The notes under the pieces are model-generated. The model ran no database searches. It saw only the letters and a list, made by a program, of their open reading frames with translations, and had not been told where the DNA came from. A stretch of 55,210 nucleotides of DNA from NCBI GenBank assembly GCA_049644265.1, contig JBARRO010000137.1, positions 1 to 55,210 on the forward strand. The letters run 5' to 3'. Below, in pieces: positions 23,395-32,597 of the stretch. How positions within the stretch are numbered: position 1 is the stretch's first letter; each line of letters opens with the position of its first letter. This stretch comes from JBARRO01 sp049644265 (lineage in GTDB: Bacteria > Bacteroidota > Ignavibacteria > UBA10030). The position numbers and the translations under genes were made by a program.

Positions 23395-25098
23395 TCAAAA
23401 ATCCCGTTGCAGGGAACGAAGGCCGACCGAGAAGGAGAAGACTGCGATGATCATCGAGATCACCGCAAAGAGCGTTCCCGGGACAACGATACTCTGGAAA
23501 TTGAACGGCCTGAAGATAAAGAGGTACTGAAAGTAATGTGTGAGGGGGAGAATAATGATCACCACAAGGACGAACAAATAGACAAGGGTAAACAGAAACG
23601 TGAGCGTCGCTCCTTGCGATGAGGCAATGCGGATCGGATTCTTCTCCATATAGTTGGAAAAATATCCGCCGAAGCCAAGATTGAGCGAGACGGTGGTTAG
23701 CGACATCCACAGTGCGCTGAAAAGGCCGAACCACAGGAGCAACGGTCGTTGGGCTGAGAACCTGGTGAAGGGAATATTCGTGGCCACGGCAACGAGCTCG
23801 GCCAGCACAAACACCATCGCAAAGCCGATGATAAATTTCAGGATGTAGAGTTTTCGTTCGTCCACGGGCGCGCTCCGGATGCTCCAGTAGGCATTTCCTT
23901 CAAGGCTTACCATGGGAAAAACGAACCGGAGGGTCAGAGAACTCGTAAGAAAGCCGCCGAACGCAAACAGGACAAGGTACGTCAGGAGCTGAACGTCCGT
24001 GACGCGAAGACGAAGGTTGAGACTCCCAACACTTACCATAAAGAGTGCGGTCAGGACGAGCATCACAAGGAGATGGATCCATTGGCTCGGCTCCCGGAAG
24101 AACGTGAAATATTCCTTCTTGAGAAGAGAGTCAAGTTGAGGTGGAAGGAATCCTTTGGACCGAAAATCGAAGAACATGAGATGCTCGGGGTCGTAGGGAG
24201 AATTCTCCCGCGCCTGAACCTGCAAGGAAACAAGCCAGCTTCGGTAATAAAACCTGTGCGCAACAAGCAGGCAGATAACAAACAGCGCGGCAGTCACCCC
24301 GAGAAGAATTCCAAGGAACGGCAGTGCATTGGAAATCTCTCCCTTCGCTACATAATAGAGGAACTCCGAAACCCAGTGACTGGGAAGATACTGAAGGAAT
24401 CCCGGCGTGAGTTGCGAAATATACTGGTCGACGTTCGGATAGTACTTATTGACGTCTTCCACGAGCTTGACGGGATTGGAAACACTGAAAAACATGAAGA
24501 TGAAGGCGAAGTAGAGCCCAAACAGGCCCACCATAACCTTGCGAAAACCAATTTTTCCCGCCGTCTTCATGATGGCCATCAGCACCAGAACCGCAAGACA
24601 TGCGGCGAGGAACATGAAGGGAACGAGAACAAACACCATCACCCCCACAAAGAAATACCACGGATATCCGAAGTATTGCCCGTATCCCAGAAGAACCGTA
24701 AATCCGACAAGAAAGAGTGTGGTGGAACTATACAGAAAGTTGTCGAGAAACTTCAGAATGAAGACGTTGGTATAGGAGACCGGCTTGGTGAGGAGATAAT
24801 TGACTTCCGTCGAACGATACAATGTTGAATACGAGACGATGATATTGCCGAGGTTGACGGCAACGAAGAACACGAACATCATCATCGAGATGAAGCGATG
24901 GTACAGGTACAATCCCGCATGGGTCTGGTCGAGAACAAATCGCGTAATTTCGTGCGCAAGGTAGTACGCCCCGAGGCCAAACCCGCCAAACACCAGGAGG
25001 GAGCCGATCCCACGAATGACGCTGACATAGCGCATGTCAAACGTGGTCTTGACAAACGAAATGAACTTGTATTTCAGGATATGGAGCAGCGTGCTCAT
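23395..25098 (-). CDS. ABC exporter permease
   Basis: The 567-residue membrane protein has about a dozen hydrophobic segments. A soluble stretch near the middle includes FRSKGFLPPQLDSLLKKEYFTFFREPSQW, a feature of the large ABC-2 type / putative ABC exporter permeases. It lies 5 bp downstream of its ATPase on the same strand, so the two form one transporter. The substrate cannot be told from sequence; family members export lipids, peptides or drugs. No other component is adjacent. The TPR gene follows on the same strand. Confidence 0.87.
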   Translation of the reverse strand: MSTLLHILKYKFISFVKTTFDMRYVSVIRGIGSLLVFGGFGLGAYYLAHEITRFVLDQTHAGLYLYHRFISMMMFVFFVAVNLGNIIVSYSTLYRSTEVNYLLTKPVSYTNVFILKFLDNFLYSSTTLFLVGFTVLLGYGQYFGYPWYFFVGVMVFVLVPFMFLAACLAVLVLMAIMKTAGKIGFRKVMVGLFGLYFAFIFMFFSVSNPVKLVEDVNKYYPNVDQYISQLTPGFLQYLPSHWVSEFLYYVAKGEISNALPFLGILLGVTAALFVICLLVAHRFYYRSWLVSLQVQARENSPYDPEHLMFFDFRSKGFLPPQLDSLLKKEYFTFFREPSQWIHLLVMLVLTALFMVSVGSLNLRLRVTDVQLLTYLVLFAFGGFLTSSLTLRFVFPMVSLEGNAYWSIRSAPVDERKLYILKFIIGFAMVFVLAELVAVATNIPFTRFSAQRPLLLWFGLFSALWMSLTTVSLNLGFGGYFSNYMEKNPIRIASSQGATLTFLFTLVYLFVLVVIIILPLTHYFQYLFIFRPFNFQSIVVPGTLFAVISMIIAVFSFSVGLRSLQRDF

Positions 25099-25103
25099 TC
25101 GGA

Positions 25104-25823
25104 CTATTTCGTGAGTTCGAGGAACACCGATTCGAATTTTCCGTCCAGTCGCTCTTTATATTGCTTCAGCTGTTCCCGGCCATCGCAGAACACCAGGCGA
25201 CCCTGGTTGATGATGCCGATGCGGTCACAAAGCTCCTCCGCCACAGGAAGACTGTGCGTTGACATGAATATCGAAGTCCCCTTTTTTGCCTGATCCCGCA
25301 ACGTATCGCGCACAATCTTGGCGCTCCGAGGATCTAATCCGATCATCGGTTCATCGATGATAATCGAGCGGGGACTGTGGATGAGGGCGGCCGCAATCGT
25401 AATGCGTTGCCGCATTCCCTGGGAGTAGTTCTCTGTTCTCTTATCGACCCAGGTGCCAATCTCGAAGTGATCGATCAGTTCTGCAACAACGTCATGGAGT
25501 TTTTCTTTCGGGATTTTATACAATCCCCCCACAAAATACAGGAACTCCCTTCCGCTCAGTTTGTCGTACAAGAATGGCTGGTCCGGAACATACGCGAGCT
25601 GCTGCTTGGTCTCGATCGGCTGGGTGACCGTGTTGAATCCGTTGATCAGAATCTCTCCCCTTGTAGGCGAAAACAGACCAGCGATCATTTTGATCGTCGT
25701 GGTCTTTCCCGCTCCGTTGGGACCCAGAAACCCGAAAAACTCACCCGCATTGACTGTCAGAGACAATCCATCGACAGCGACGAAGTTGCCAAAGGTTTTT
25801 GTGATATTTCGAAGTTCAATCAT
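25104..25823 (-). CDS. ABC transporter ATP-binding protein
   Basis: The 239-residue nucleotide-binding domain contains Walker A GPNGAGKTTTIKM (residues about 35-47), a Q-loop, signature YSQGMRQRI, Walker B SIIIDEPMIGLDP and the switch histidine in FMSTHSLPVAEEL. It belongs to the ABC-2/exporter type (CcmA-like) ATPases. It energises the permease encoded immediately downstream. The gap upstream is filled by four stacked heptad arrays, so no clear promoter can be named. Confidence 0.95.
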   Translation of the reverse strand: MIELRNITKTFGNFVAVDGLSLTVNAGEFFGFLGPNGAGKTTTIKMIAGLFSPTRGEILINGFNTVTQPIETKQQLAYVPDQPFLYDKLSGREFLYFVGGLYKIPKEKLHDVVAELIDHFEIGTWVDKRTENYSQGMRQRITIAAALIHSPRSIIIDEPMIGLDPRSAKIVRDTLRDQAKKGTSIFMSTHSLPVAEELCDRIGIINQGRLVFCDGREQLKQYKERLDGKFESVFLELTK

Positions 25824-25875
25824 GAGCAGGATGGAAGAAAGTTGAGGGGAAGCGATAAGTTGGGGATGGGTGAAG

Positions 25876-25967
25876 GTGAATAGTAAAATAGTAAATGGTG
25901 AAGAGTAAATAGTGAACAGTGAACAGTAAATAGTGAACAGTAAATGGTGAACCGTAAATGGTAATAA
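25876..25967. repeat. Heptad array, core GTRAAYN, 13 units
   Basis: Units read GTGAATA, GTAAAATA (8 bp), GTAAATG, GTGAAGA, GTAAATA, GTGAACA, GTGAACA, GTAAATA, GTGAACA, GTAAATG, GTGAACC, GTAAATG, GTAATAA. This is the longest heptad array in the window. Confidence 0.9.
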
Positions 25968-25982
25968 TCGCGAAGCAATAAA

Positions 25983-26010
25983 CGCGAAACTAGAAACTCC
26001 AAACTAGCTG
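25983..26010. repeat. Heptad array, core NNNNAAA/CTANAAA
   Basis: Units are CGCGAAA, CTAGAAA, CTCCAAA, CTAGCTG. This is the second array in the guaA 3' gap; its words match the inverted form of the AGTTTNN arrays at 39441 and 44103. Confidence 0.65.
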
Positions 26011-26016
26011 ATTTTA

Positions 26017-26051
26017 CATTCAACTTTCAATTTTCAACTTTCAACTTCTCC
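26017..26051. repeat. Heptad array, core CTTTCAA
   Basis: Units are CATTCAA, CTTTCAA, TTTTCAA, CTTTCAA, CTTCTCC, in strict 7-bp register. Confidence 0.8.
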
Positions 26052-26053
26052 CA

Positions 26054-26088
26054 AATCTACAATCGACAATCGACAATTGACAATCATT
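26054..26088. repeat. Heptad array, core AATCGAC, overlapping the guaA stop codon
   Basis: Units are AATCTAC, AATCGAC, AATCGAC, AATTGAC, AATCATT. The array extends over the guaA stop codon (26084-26086). Confidence 0.8.
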
Positions 26089-27628
26089 CCCACTCTATCG
26101 TCGCCGGGGGCTTCGAGCTCACGTCATACACCACCCGATTCACTCCCCTTAGCTCATTTGTTATCCGACTCGAAACGGTCGAAAGAAGGTCATGAGGGAG
26201 TCGTGACCAGTCCGCCGTCATTCCGTCGATGCTATTGACAGCCCGTAGGGCTATGGTGTACTCGTACGTCCTGCCGTCGCCCATGACTCCCACAGACCGA
26301 ACCGGCAATAGAACGGCAAACCCCTGCCAAACCTGGTCGTAAAGATTTGCGCGCCTCAATTCCTGGATGAAAATGTCATCGGCCTCGCGAAGCAGGTTCA
26401 ACCGCTCCGCGGAGACCTCTCCGAGGCAGCGCACTGCCAGGCCGGGTCCAGGAAACGGATGCCGGCCGACGAGAAATTCAGGAACGTTCAGCATCCTCCC
26501 GATCTGACGTACTTCATCTTTGAAGAGCTCCCGGAACGGCTCCAGCAGCTTGAACTTCATGTTCTTCGGAAGCCCGCCGACGTTGTGATGCGTTTTGATG
26601 GTTACCGACGGACCTTTAAACGATGTCGATTCGATGACGTCGGGATAGAGCGTTCCCTGGGCAAGGTATTCCACATTACCCGTGAATTCCTTGGCCTGCT
26701 TCTCAAACACTTCGATGAATGTGGCGCCGATAATCTTACGTTTCTGCTCCGGGTCGACAACGCCCTTGAGCCTGGAGAGGAACGTTTCGCTGGCATCGAT
26801 ATACGTCAGCTGCATCCGGAAGTTATCCTTGAACGTCCGGACCACCTGCTCGCTTTCGTTCTTGCGCATCAATCCGTTATTGATGTGCACGCATTGGAGC
26901 TGATCGCCGATGGCCTTGTGCATCAGGACAGCGAGAACCGATGAGTCGACTCCCCCACTGAGAGCACAAAGAACTTTCGAACTCACCACCCGCTCTCGTA
27001 TCTCCTTTGCGTATTGTTCCACGACCGAAGCTGGTGCCCACCCCCCTTTGGCTCCGGAGACTTTGAAGACAAAGTTCGACAGGATTTTCTTCCCGTCAGG
27101 AGTGTGAACAACCTCCGGATGGAACTGGACGCCAAAAATTTTCTTTTGAGGATTCCGGATCGCGCAGATTGGAGAGTTGTCACTGTGTGCAATGGGTTCG
27201 AAGCCGGTGGGAAGTTTGCTCAGAGCGTCGCCGTGACTCATCCATACATTTGTCGAGCCATCGAGTCCGGAAAAAAGATCATCCCTGCTGTCGATATGAA
27301 GCGCCGCTTTGCCAAACTCCCTTCGCGCAGAAGGGTCGACTTTTCCACCCATCTGGTATGCGATGAGCTGCAACCCGTAACAGATTCCCAAAATCGGGAT
27401 TCCAAGCTGATAGATGGCTTCTGCCGGGTGAGGAGCTTGCTGGTCGTAGACGCTCGAGGGACCGCCGGAGAGAATTATCCCGACGGGATGGAGTTGGTTG
27501 ATTTTTTCAACGGAAACGTTGAATGGGTGGATTTCCGAATAGACTCCAAGCTCCCGAACCCGGCGGGCAATGAGTTGGGTGTACTGACCGCCAAAGTCGA
27601 GTACGAGGAGAATTTCGGAGTGCTGCAT
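26084..27628 (-). CDS. guaA: GMP synthase (glutamine-hydrolysing)
   Basis: The 514-residue enzyme converts XMP to GMP using glutamine and ATP. The N-terminal class I glutaminase has GICYGLQLIAYQ with the nucleophilic Cys and VQFHPEVVHT with the His and Glu of the triad. The ATP-pyrophosphatase domain has ALSGGVDSSVLA. The C-terminal dimerisation domain ends in the highly conserved PPATIEWE. Length is typical. A promoter-like TTGGAA-N17-TATATT ends only 6 bp before ATG 27628, so the mRNA may be leaderless. The 3' end runs into a heptad array. Confidence 0.98.
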   Translation of the reverse strand: MQHSEILLVLDFGGQYTQLIARRVRELGVYSEIHPFNVSVEKINQLHPVGIILSGGPSSVYDQQAPHPAEAIYQLGIPILGICYGLQLIAYQMGGKVDPSARREFGKAALHIDSRDDLFSGLDGSTNVWMSHGDALSKLPTGFEPIAHSDNSPICAIRNPQKKIFGVQFHPEVVHTPDGKKILSNFVFKVSGAKGGWAPASVVEQYAKEIRERVVSSKVLCALSGGVDSSVLAVLMHKAIGDQLQCVHINNGLMRKNESEQVVRTFKDNFRMQLTYIDASETFLSRLKGVVDPEQKRKIIGATFIEVFEKQAKEFTGNVEYLAQGTLYPDVIESTSFKGPSVTIKTHHNVGGLPKNMKFKLLEPFRELFKDEVRQIGRMLNVPEFLVGRHPFPGPGLAVRCLGEVSAERLNLLREADDIFIQELRRANLYDQVWQGFAVLLPVRSVGVMGDGRTYEYTIALRAVNSIDGMTADWSRLPHDLLSTVSSRITNELRGVNRVVYDVSSKPPATIEWE

Positions 27629-27633
27629 GGTGA

Positions 27634-27662
27634 AATATAGAAAAAATTTCGAGCCATTCCAA
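27634..27662 (-). promoter_or_regulatory. Promoter for guaA, possibly giving a leaderless mRNA
   Basis: On the minus strand TTGGAA, a 17-bp spacer and TATATT are present. The -10 box lies so close to the guaA ATG that transcription would start at or next to the start codon. Confidence 0.6.
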
Positions 27663-27672
27663 CGGTTGAGAA

Positions 27673-29205
27673 TCAGACATTGGCTGCTTTTGCGAGGACT
27701 ATATCCTGCACCTTGTTCGTCACCGACCGAAAATCAATCTTCCCACTCCCCATCTTTGGAAACTCCTCAATGACGACGAACTGCTTTGGCAGGGCAATGT
27801 TGGGCAAATGAGCCGACATTTGCTTTATGATCGCTTTCTCGTCCACCTGCTGAGTGACCGCAGCAACGATCTTCGCCCCCTTCATGGCGTCCGGAATTTC
27901 GACAACGCAGCAGGACACGTCTTCAGGAAGGAATTTTTCCATGACATCTTCAACCTTGATCAACGAAACCATCTCCCCTCCGACTTTCATAAATCGTTTA
28001 AGCCTTCCGACATGCCAGAGGTATCCGTCTTCATCCATCCACCCCATGTCACCTGTATCGTACCAGCCGTGACGAATGGCGAGTGACGTCTGTTCAAAAT
28101 CGTCAAAGTAACCCTTCATCACATTGGGCCCCTTGGTCAGGATCTTACCAATCTCGCCGACCTTGCAGGGATCGCCCGTCTCATAGTTTTCAAGTCGCAC
28201 CAGGACACCGGGAAGTGGCCTCCCCACACTGCCCGGCCTGTTCGCATCAGGCGTATTGACCGTAATCGCAGGACTCGTCTCGGTTGTCCCGTAGGCCTCC
28301 AGGAGGACCTTCCCGTGTTTTTCCATGAATGCTTTCCGTAACGCGTCGGGGCATTTATCCGCTCCGCCAAGCATGATGCGAACACTGTTGAAATCCCCCG
28401 GTGATGATTTGTGCAGGTACCCCCAAAAGAAACTCGGGGTTCCCACAACCAGTGTTGGCTTCTCTTCGCGAATAATATCACATATCGTCTTGAAATCCAG
28501 CGGGTTCGCGTAGGTTACGATGGTCATTCCGAAATACAACGGCGCCCAAAGGTTCGCGGTTTGCCCAAAGACGTGGAAGTACGGGAGATTTGCGAGAAAG
28601 GAGTCCTTGTCGGAAAGATGGTAGCAATCTCCCAAACTCTGAACATTTGATTCGATATTCCGGTGCGTTAACTGGACGGCTTTCGGATCTTTCTCACTTC
28701 CGCTCGTGAACAGAATCAACAGGTTGTCGTTGTCGTTTCCTGCATGGATGGTCGTCGTCAACAGCCACGCCGGGAGTTTTGATTTCAGGGCTGCAGCAAG
28801 TTTATCAGCAATGGAAATCGATTCCATGATGTCTTCGAGGAACACCATGCCGGGGATTTTCGGGCAATTGATTTTTTCGAGCAACGCCTTGGAAGTAATA
28901 ATCGTCTTGAAGTCGCACTTGCGCTGTGCGAATTCCGCATTCTGCGCCGCCCCCGTCGAATAGTTGATCATCACCGGGGTCCTGCCGCTCATGAGGGCTC
29001 CAAGCATGGCGAGTGCACACCCTGCCGATGTCGGAATCATAAGGCCGATGAACCCCTCATCATAGCGCTTGAACTTTTCGGAGAGGATGAGAGAGCCGAT
29101 GAGCGCGCGCGTGTATGTCACCCGCCGGTCCGTCGTTCGATCGATGATGGCGAGCTTATCTCCGTACTGTTTGGCAACCTGTATGAACTTGTGGTGAAGT
29201 AGCAT
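27673..29205 (-). CDS. AMP-dependent acyl-CoA/acyl-ACP synthetase family protein
   Basis: The 510-residue ANL-superfamily enzyme activates a carboxylic acid as an acyl-adenylate and passes it to a thiol. The A3 motif is LILFTSGSEKDPKAVQLTH. A5 is EAYGTTETSPAI and A7 is WYDTGDMGWMDEDGYLWHVGR. The C-terminal catalytic lysine lies in KMGSGKIDFRSV. It lacks a carrier domain and is closest in pattern to long-chain fatty acid or 2-acyl-GPE-ACP ligases. The exact acid is not determinable. It lies 44 bp upstream of guaA but separate promoters are likely. Confidence 0.9.
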   Translation of the reverse strand: MLLHHKFIQVAKQYGDKLAIIDRTTDRRVTYTRALIGSLILSEKFKRYDEGFIGLMIPTSAGCALAMLGALMSGRTPVMINYSTGAAQNAEFAQRKCDFKTIITSKALLEKINCPKIPGMVFLEDIMESISIADKLAAALKSKLPAWLLTTTIHAGNDNDNLLILFTSGSEKDPKAVQLTHRNIESNVQSLGDCYHLSDKDSFLANLPYFHVFGQTANLWAPLYFGMTIVTYANPLDFKTICDIIREEKPTLVVGTPSFFWGYLHKSSPGDFNSVRIMLGGADKCPDALRKAFMEKHGKVLLEAYGTTETSPAITVNTPDANRPGSVGRPLPGVLVRLENYETGDPCKVGEIGKILTKGPNVMKGYFDDFEQTSLAIRHGWYDTGDMGWMDEDGYLWHVGRLKRFMKVGGEMVSLIKVEDVMEKFLPEDVSCCVVEIPDAMKGAKIVAAVTQQVDEKAIIKQMSAHLPNIALPKQFVVIEEFPKMGSGKIDFRSVTNKVQDIVLAKAANV

Positions 29206-29236
29206 CGGTCAATTCCTTTTCAGCTTGTTGTCGTTT

Positions 29237-31648
29237 TCATCGGACAACTTTGAAGGACATCTCACTCCGACTGTCCTGAAGTTTCACCGTAACCGTTTTT
29301 GCAGTTCTGTCGTACTTCCAGGACGAGGTTGGAGTCCCGTTCAAACGCACTTCCGCCGGTTTCGAAGAAATACCCGTGAAACACACAACCAGAGAGCGTG
29401 TCGGAGGATCGTAGCTGCCTTGAGCGGCAGAAATCGATAGTGTCGACAATTCCTTCGTCGTCTCAACGCTCATTGTCCGCTTGAAATTGGCTTCGCGTTC
29501 ATAATCGAATGAAAGGCCGTCATCCTCATAGTAGGAGGTTGCCAGGCCGGCGCCGGGAAACACAGTGATCGTCAGAGGATCGACGGGTGCCTGCTCCGTG
29601 TACTGCACGACCTGCTGAGTTGGAAGAGCGGTGCCCGCCTTGACGAAGATTGGAATTCTCCCGATCGGTGCGCTGACTTTGACATGCTTCTTGCCGTCGA
29701 ATTTCTTCCCCGTCCAGTAGTCATACCATTCGCCGGCTGGCAAGCGAAGCTCACGCACAGTATCGCCTTGCCAAAGAACTGGCGCAATGAGCAGGTTGTC
29801 GCCAAACATGAACTCCGTCTCATTCCGAGCATATTCAGGATCTTCCGGATACTCGATGATGAGTGGCCTCATTGCCGGAATTCCCGTGACCGAAGCTTCA
29901 GCCATGACGGAATACATGTACGGGAGCAACCGGTACCTGAGCTCAATCGTGCTGCGATTGATCTTCTCAAATTTTCTTCCGAACGACCATGGCTCCTGGT
30001 CCGGGGAATTGATCACCGTGTGCGACCGCATAAGCGGCGTAAAAACGCCCAGCTGGAGCCAGCGTGCGAACAATTCTCCCGACGGACTGCCGATGAATCC
30101 CCCGATATCAGATCCGATAAACGGTTGTCCGGAAATACTGACGCCAAGGCACATCGGGATGACCAGTCGCAGATGCTCCCACGACGACACATTGTCGCCG
30201 GTCCATGCCGCCGAGTAGCGCTGCCCGCCGGCGTATGATGCCCTCGTCAGAACAAACGGGCGCTCGTTCGGACGAAGCTTCCGGGCTCCTTCGTATGTCC
30301 CCCGCGTCATCTGCAGGCCATAAATGTTATGGTTGCGCGCGTGCGTCGTTTTCCATCCGTCATTTTCATGAATAACGTCGAGATCGACAGTCTTCGTTGG
30401 AACGTCGAAGACCGAGGGCTCATTCATGTCATTCCAGAATCCCCTGATCCCCGCATCTGTCAGGATGTGAAGGTTTTCACCCCACCATCGACGCACCTTT
30501 TCGCTCGAAAAATCCGGGAATGCGCACTCCCCCGGCCATACTTTTCCGATGAATGTTTTCCCGCCCGGGTATTTCAGAAAGACATCCTCTTTAGTACCGG
30601 ATTGGAACGCATGGTACGAGGTATCAGCTTTGATCCCCGGGTCAATGATCACAGCAACTTTGAATCCGTCCCTGGCCAGGTCCGAGATCATTTCCTTCGG
30701 ATCCGGAAAGTTCTTTTGGCTGAACGTGAAGATTCTGTATCCCTCCATGTAGTCGATGTCGAGATAGATCACATCGCATGGGATCTTCTTGTCCCGAAAT
30801 GTCTTCGCCAGCTTACGCACCCGGCTCTCCGGGGAGTAACTCCAGCGACATTGTTGGTAACCAAGGCTCCATCGGGGGGGAAGCGGCATCCGGCCGACAA
30901 GGTCGGTGAACTGTGAGAGAATTTCCTTCGGCGAAGGACCGTCGAAGAAATAGTAGTTGATCTCCCCACCTGTCGCCCCGAACGAAGAACGCTGAGGAGA
31001 GAGTTTCCCGAAGTCGAAGGACGACCAATACGAGTTGTCAAAGAAAACCCCATAAGCCCGCCCCTTTCGCATCCCGAAGTAGAAAGGAACGGTTTGATAG
31101 AGAGGATCCGTGTCTGCCTTGTACGCCGGGATGTCCGAATTCCACATCGTATAACTCTTGCCGGTTCTGTTGAATGAGCCACTTTTCTCCCCAAGGCCGT
31201 AGTAATTTTCGCCCGGGGCCATGGATTTCCAAACGCGTACTTCATCGCCGTTCCACGCCATTCCGTCACGAGGATCATCTTCATTCAGAAGAACTCCGGC
31301 AGAGTCAAGAAAAGAAAGCCGAAGCGGAGATTTTTTGATGAGGATTGTTAAACGATTCGAGCTCAGCGTGACGCGATCATTGAAATCGTGAATTTCCGTC
31401 GAAACTGGCTGACGCATTTTCTCCTCCACCGCAGCTGACTGATCCGGCTCAAACGCGCCATCCCGCGATGCTCGTATCCGCACAACTCCTTCTGCGAGGA
31501 CCGAGACTCTTACGACAGCTCGTCCGCTCCGTAATTCTACCTCATTGTTACGTTGGATAACAGAGTCGATCCTGCCCACGCTCTCCCACTGCGCGAATGC
31601 GTGAATGGGAGAAAGTAACAGGACGATCAGGAAGGGAATTTTTTTCAA
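29237..31648 (-). CDS. Glycoside hydrolase family 31 alpha-glucosidase, exported
   Basis: The 803-residue protein has a signal peptide (IPFLIVLLLSPIHAFA). The N-terminal beta-sandwich has the pattern ENYYGLGEKSGSFNRTGKSY. The catalytic TIM barrel has the nucleophile Asp in FWNDMNEPSVF and the acid/base Asp in AAWTGDNVSSWEHL. A C-terminal DUF5110-like beta region completes the fold. Family members release alpha-linked glucose or xylose from the non-reducing end. A periplasmic or surface location is inferred. No sugar transporter or SusC/D pair is next to it, so the polymer it acts on is unknown. Confidence 0.95.
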   Translation of the reverse strand: MKKIPFLIVLLLSPIHAFAQWESVGRIDSVIQRNNEVELRSGRAVVRVSVLAEGVVRIRASRDGAFEPDQSAAVEEKMRQPVSTEIHDFNDRVTLSSNRLTILIKKSPLRLSFLDSAGVLLNEDDPRDGMAWNGDEVRVWKSMAPGENYYGLGEKSGSFNRTGKSYTMWNSDIPAYKADTDPLYQTVPFYFGMRKGRAYGVFFDNSYWSSFDFGKLSPQRSSFGATGGEINYYFFDGPSPKEILSQFTDLVGRMPLPPRWSLGYQQCRWSYSPESRVRKLAKTFRDKKIPCDVIYLDIDYMEGYRIFTFSQKNFPDPKEMISDLARDGFKVAVIIDPGIKADTSYHAFQSGTKEDVFLKYPGGKTFIGKVWPGECAFPDFSSEKVRRWWGENLHILTDAGIRGFWNDMNEPSVFDVPTKTVDLDVIHENDGWKTTHARNHNIYGLQMTRGTYEGARKLRPNERPFVLTRASYAGGQRYSAAWTGDNVSSWEHLRLVIPMCLGVSISGQPFIGSDIGGFIGSPSGELFARWLQLGVFTPLMRSHTVINSPDQEPWSFGRKFEKINRSTIELRYRLLPYMYSVMAEASVTGIPAMRPLIIEYPEDPEYARNETEFMFGDNLLIAPVLWQGDTVRELRLPAGEWYDYWTGKKFDGKKHVKVSAPIGRIPIFVKAGTALPTQQVVQYTEQAPVDPLTITVFPGAGLATSYYEDDGLSFDYEREANFKRTMSVETTKELSTLSISAAQGSYDPPTRSLVVCFTGISSKPAEVRLNGTPTSSWKYDRTAKTVTVKLQDSRSEMSFKVVR

Positions 31649-31718
31649 AGGTTGGATAAGAATCGGTACTGTAGATATGCAATGCCTCTCACTGAGCCAC
31701 CCTCACACCCATATCTTT

Positions 31719-31763
31719 TCTCTGTGAGCTCTGCCATTCTCAGGGTTCTCTGTGGAGTGCTTT
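31719..31763. repeat. Nonad array, core TTCTCTGTG, at a stop codon
   Basis: Units are TCTCTGTGA, GCTCTGCCA, TTCTCAGGG, TTCTCTGTG, GAGTGCTTT. The words are the same as in the 4203-4446 island. The array ends at the stop codon of the small gene 31763-31951. Confidence 0.75.
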
Positions 31764-31951
31764 CAACGTTTCTTTTGTTTCTTGATCTCTCGCGACTCTT
31801 CCATGAACTCTTCAAGGAACACGAATCGCTCGCTCTCGTTTCGGAGAGACTGGAGATACTTCCGACGCTCGTTCAAGGACCGTTGCGTTTCTTCGTCGGG
31901 GTTTCGCCAGAACTGTTGCACCAACCACTCGAACGTTTCAAGAGCAGGCAT
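31763..31951 (-). CDS. Small charged helical protein of unknown function
   Basis: The 62-residue product is highly charged and predicted helical (FLEEFMEESREIKKQKKR at the C-terminus, FEWLVQQFW near the N-terminus). I do not recognise a family. Support for it being real is that it follows the FN3 lipoprotein gene by 30 bp on the same strand, that its composition is protein-like, and that a 9-bp repeat array begins at its stop codon, as arrays do at other genes here. The ribosome site is weak. An overlapping plus-strand frame of similar length is less protein-like. Confidence 0.45.
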   Translation of the reverse strand: MPALETFEWLVQQFWRNPDEETQRSLNERRKYLQSLRNESERFVFLEEFMEESREIKKQKKR

Positions 31952-31981
31952 AGAAAACCTGAGACGGACTACCCGAAGGCA

Positions 31982-32362
31982 TCACGGGAAAAACGGGGTG
32001 AGGAAAATCGTCGCCGTGTTCGAATAAGGACTTGGCTCGTCGAAATACCGCAGCGCCCGGATGCGGTACGTGTACGTGGTGTCCACGAACAGCCCGAGCG
32101 TGTCTCGCGCACTCGTGGAGTTCAGTGTGACAAACAGGCGGGGAAGAAATTCACCGTTATTCTGCTTCCGCTCGATCGCAAAACTCTCTTCTGAGCTGTT
32201 GTTGTCACTCCAAGTGAGTCTCACGGCGGTCAACCCTGTGCGCGTAACAACCAGGTCGGAAGGCGCAACGAGAGGTTTGATCGGAGCGGTCACATCGGTG
32301 CTGTCCTCGGAGCATCCAACTACGAGAAGTGCCGGAAGAGCGAGGTACTTGAGAATTCTCAT
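31982..32362 (-). CDS. Fibronectin type III domain lipoprotein
   Basis: This 126-residue lipoprotein has the signal peptide LALPALLVVGC, lipidated at Cys17. A single fibronectin-III domain follows (residues about 33-125), with APSDLVVTRTGLTAVRLTWSD, SFAIERK and TYTYRIRALRYFDEPSPYSN. Short FN3 lipoproteins of this kind are common in Ignavibacteria-like genomes, but their function is unknown. It is divergent from the DUF6600 gene, with a 235-bp gap between them in which no clear promoter was found. Confidence 0.85.
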   Translation of the reverse strand: MRILKYLALPALLVVGCSEDSTDVTAPIKPLVAPSDLVVTRTGLTAVRLTWSDNNSSEESFAIERKQNNGEFLPRLFVTLNSTSARDTLGLFVDTTYTYRIRALRYFDEPSPYSNTATIFLTPFFP

Positions 32363-32597
32363 GCTGCGTTGAAGAAGGTCAAAAACGTTTCAGTGAAGAT
32401 GGAGATTTTTACCGCAGAAATCAAGCAACTGTTGCAGGGGATCGGGAAAAATCGGTGTCCCTTCAATCGCACAAATCGGATATTCCGCAGGACGGAGAAT
32501 GACGATTTCCCTCCAATTTGGAACTCTCGAGTCACTATTCCGATGGCACGGTGGTTGATTGTATTCCTGTAGAAAATTCTTGAAATTGAGGTGCCTT

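Noticed and set aside
25876..26088. Possible CRISPR-like array
   Set aside because: Units are 7 bp and directly adjacent with no unique spacers, and no cas genes are present.
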